Assembly (NCBI GenBank): GCA_016209805.1
Contig: JACQVJ010000260.1
Coordinates: 1-7,566 of the forward strand
DNA length: 7,566 bases
Reading direction: 5' to 3'
DNA from: Ignavibacteriota bacterium
Lineage (GTDB): Bacteria > Bacteroidota > Ignavibacteria > UBA10030 > UBA6906
The position numbers and the translations under genes were made by a program. A model generated the notes under the pieces. That model had not been told where the DNA came from. It made no database searches and saw only the letters and a program-made list of their open reading frames with translations. Shown here one piece after another: positions 6,181 to 7,566 of this stretch. How positions within the stretch are numbered: the stretch's first letter is position 1; each line of letters starts with the position of its first letter.

Positions 6181-7356
6181 TTATCCTGTTTGGATGAATC
6201 TGATCAACTCCTGGACGCCAAGGGCAAAAGTCTCAGGCGCAGTAAGGAGACTGAGAACAAGATACCCCTCCTCGGGAAAGTCGAAGAAGTAACCGGGATG
6301 AACAAACACTCCCGTGGAGTCAAGCAGCTGCATTGCCCACTCCTCATCAGTGCGCGTGCGCGGAACCCGAAGAACCGCATACCATCCACCTTCACACTTC
6401 AACACAGAGCACGCCGATCCCGGCGTTACGAAATTTCTCAAAGAATCTAAGTTGGCCCTGACACGAGACTGAATCTGACTTCTCACCTTTGCTCCACAGC
6501 GGAGTAGTTCAGGCAACGCCAACTGAACCGGAGTATTGACAGAAAGAAACGTGTCGGCAATCAGCTCAAGTCTGGCCAGCGCCTCCTCGCACGCAAGCGA
6601 TTCTCCACTGACAACTATCCATCCCAATTTCAGCTGAGGTAATCCTGCAAGCTTTGAAATGCCGTTGAGTGTAAACGTGAGAACTCTTGATTCTGAGGAA
6701 CTTGAAATCAGTCTCTCGGAGTCTTCAGCAAGCGGATAGTCCGCAAAGACCTCATCCACGATCACCGCAAGACCTCTCTCTTCCGCAAGTTGGCAAATCT
6801 CCTTCAATCGACCACGCTTCAAAAACATCCCCGTCGGGTTGTGAGGATTCACGATGACGATGGCCTTCGACTCCTGTGTAATCCCCTTCTTCATTGAATC
6901 CATATCGATATGCCACTCACCGTCATAATGGAGAGTATATGGAACGGTGATGACATCATTCGTTTGAGCGAGGAACTCGAACAGCGGGTATGATGGAACC
7001 GGAACCAGAACGCTGTCGCCGGGATTACATAGCAGTTTGAAGACGAATGAACAGCCCTCACTTGTGCTTGCGGTGAGAACTAACTGTGAGGGATCGACAT
7101 TGATTCCTTTCCCCGCATAGTATCCTGCGATTGCTTGTCGTGCCGAGACAATCCCGCGGGGATCCGGGGTGTAACGCAATGCACGACGATTAGCCAATGC
7201 GGAGAGAATCTCCTCCCCGGGATACGAGATATCGCATTCAGTCGGGTTCGAGATGGTGAGGTCCAGAATTGGTTTGCAACCCCTTCGCCGCTGTTCAAGA
7301 AGCCGCGACAAACGGTTGGGCTGTCGATGCCAATTGCTGCGTGATGAGAAAGTCAA
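6181..7356 (-). CDS. PLP-dependent aminotransferase (fold type I, class I/II)
   Basis: 391 residues, a usual length for the family. It is predicted to be a cytoplasmic pyridoxal-phosphate enzyme moving an amino group between an amino acid and a 2-oxo acid; the substrate cannot be assigned. Seen in order: LDLTISNPTE (31-40), the phosphate-loop region TASTSEG (95-101), VPVPSYPLFE (118-127), NPHNPTG with Asn173, VDEVFADY with Asp201 (PLP pyridine nitrogen) and Tyr207, NGISK with Schiff-base Lys235, then LPQLKLGW with Lys243 where many relatives have Arg. Near the C-terminus the segment EGYLVLSLLT (363-372) has no Arg at the place where aspartate aminotransferases carry the carboxylate-binding Arg. 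The start is TTG at 7356-7354: the next upstream in-frame codon but one is a stop (TAG) and the N-terminus SSRSNWHRQPNRLSRLLE looks complete. No strong Shine-Dalgarno. Convergent with the HEAT-like gene. Confidence 0.95.
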   Translation of the reverse strand: MTFSSRSNWHRQPNRLSRLLEQRRRGCKPILDLTISNPTECDISYPGEEILSALANRRALRYTPDPRGIVSARQAIAGYYAGKGINVDPSQLVLTASTSEGCSFVFKLLCNPGDSVLVPVPSYPLFEFLAQTNDVITVPYTLHYDGEWHIDMDSMKKGITQESKAIVIVNPHNPTGMFLKRGRLKEICQLAEERGLAVIVDEVFADYPLAEDSERLISSSSESRVLTFTLNGISKLAGLPQLKLGWIVVSGESLACEEALARLELIADTFLSVNTPVQLALPELLRCGAKVRSQIQSRVRANLDSLRNFVTPGSACSVLKCEGGWYAVLRVPRTRTDEEWAMQLLDSTGVFVHPGYFFDFPEEGYLVLSLLTAPETFALGVQELIRFIQTG

Positions 7357-7387
7357 CGTCTATAGTCTTTCGTGAGAGTAGAGTGAA

Positions 7388-7400
7388 CACTAAGTTAGTG
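7388..7400. promoter_or_regulatory. 13-bp perfect palindrome over the aminotransferase promoter (possible operator)
   Basis: CACTAA-G-TTAGTG has 6-bp perfect arms around one base and covers the proposed -7 element. A second inverted repeat, CTAAG-6 nt-CTTAG (7390-7405), overlaps it. A dimeric repressor site is plausible. Chance occurrence cannot be excluded because palindromes of this size are expected about twice in the window. Confidence 0.3.
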
Positions 7401-7420
7401 CTTAGCGACAGAGAAGCAAG
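7390..7420 (-). promoter_or_regulatory. Candidate Bacteroidota-type promoter of the aminotransferase
   Basis: On the minus strand TAACTTAG (7397-7390) matches TAnnTTTG at five of six defined positions. CTTG (7420-7417) lies exactly 19 nt upstream as a 3-of-4 match to TTTG. Initiation near 7383 would give a leader of about 27 nt before the TTG start, similar to the guaA arrangement. Confidence 0.45.
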
Positions 7421-7566
7421 GATCGTTGCCGGTACGGGCAGCTGCATTCGGCTGGGGTTCCGCTTTTCAACTAACCGCCCAAAAAACTTGGCAGGGAGGG
7501 GGTGCGCGATAGTTATCGTTTTCGAATCATATGTGGCCCCCGGTCTCCTTGGCAACAAAGTAGCAA
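7421..7566. other. Right-edge stretch with no supported gene
   Basis: No convincing coding region is seen. On the minus strand one frame reads CYFVAKETGGHI and stops at 7527, which could be the last codons of a gene lying beyond the edge, but 12 residues are not enough to call it. A near-palindrome CGATA-GT-TATCG (7507-7518) followed by TTTT could be a weak terminator for a rightward transcript, though its loop would be tight. Confidence 0.3.

Noticed and set aside
7295..7558. 87-codon minus-strand open frame overlapping the aminotransferase start
   Set aside because: It runs through the proposed promoter and palindrome, overlaps the aminotransferase out of frame by about 60 nt, and shows no family signature.
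7527..7566. Possible 3' end of a minus-strand gene (CYFVAKETGGHI then stop)
   Set aside because: Only 12 codons are visible, so chance cannot be distinguished from a real gene end.

Overview
The window looks like a chromosomal segment from a bacterium of the Bacteroidota/Chlorobi/Ignavibacteria (FCB) group. The strongest marker is the C-terminal tail of the protein at 625-1923. It carries the QNFPNPFNP...SGMYIYRL...KFIIL pattern of a type A type IX secretion (T9SS) sorting domain, which is restricted to that group. A TANFOR-like secreted protein and a Bacteroidota-style promoter (TTG, about 20 nt, TAnnTTTG) in front of guaA agree with this. Genus or species cannot be named from the sequence. 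Base composition looks even by eye, and I see no insertion sequence, tRNA, rRNA, CRISPR array or phage gene.

Layout, left to right. (1) Positions 1-474, minus strand: the first 158 codons of guaA (GMP synthase), cut by the window edge. (2) 475-624: a divergent promoter region serving guaA leftward and a secreted protein rightward; the rightward promoter is overlapped by a 13-bp palindrome. (3) 625-1923, plus: a secreted SGNH-hydrolase-like protein with a T9SS sorting tail. (4) 1924-2042: a 119-nt spacer with only weak regulatory signals. (5) 2043-5177, plus: a 1044-residue multidomain exported protein. Its order is signal peptide, TANFOR-like region, Fn3-like region, two related cysteine-bracketed beta modules, and a C-terminal part with an HExxH zinc-peptidase-type motif, a DxDxDxxxxxxE calcium-loop motif and a KDWSNPGLQ end. 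(6) 5191-6162, plus: a 323-residue exported helical-repeat (HEAT-like) protein. It follows after 13 nt, with its ribosome binding site on the stop codon of the large gene, so the two are very probably co-expressed. (7) 6163-6180: an 18-nt convergent junction. (8) 6181-7356, minus: a PLP-dependent aminotransferase starting at TTG. (9) 7357-7566: its upstream region with a plausible promoter and a second promoter-overlapping 13-bp palindrome; the last 145 bases hold no gene I can support.

The outer genes (guaA, aminotransferase) are ordinary metabolism. The three central rightward genes all encode exported proteins and form the accessory part. The most interesting unit is the pair at 2043-6162: a probable secreted or periplasmic metallopeptidase-like protein coupled to a HEAT-like partner. 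Its function is unknown, and an enzyme-plus-binding-partner role is only an inference.
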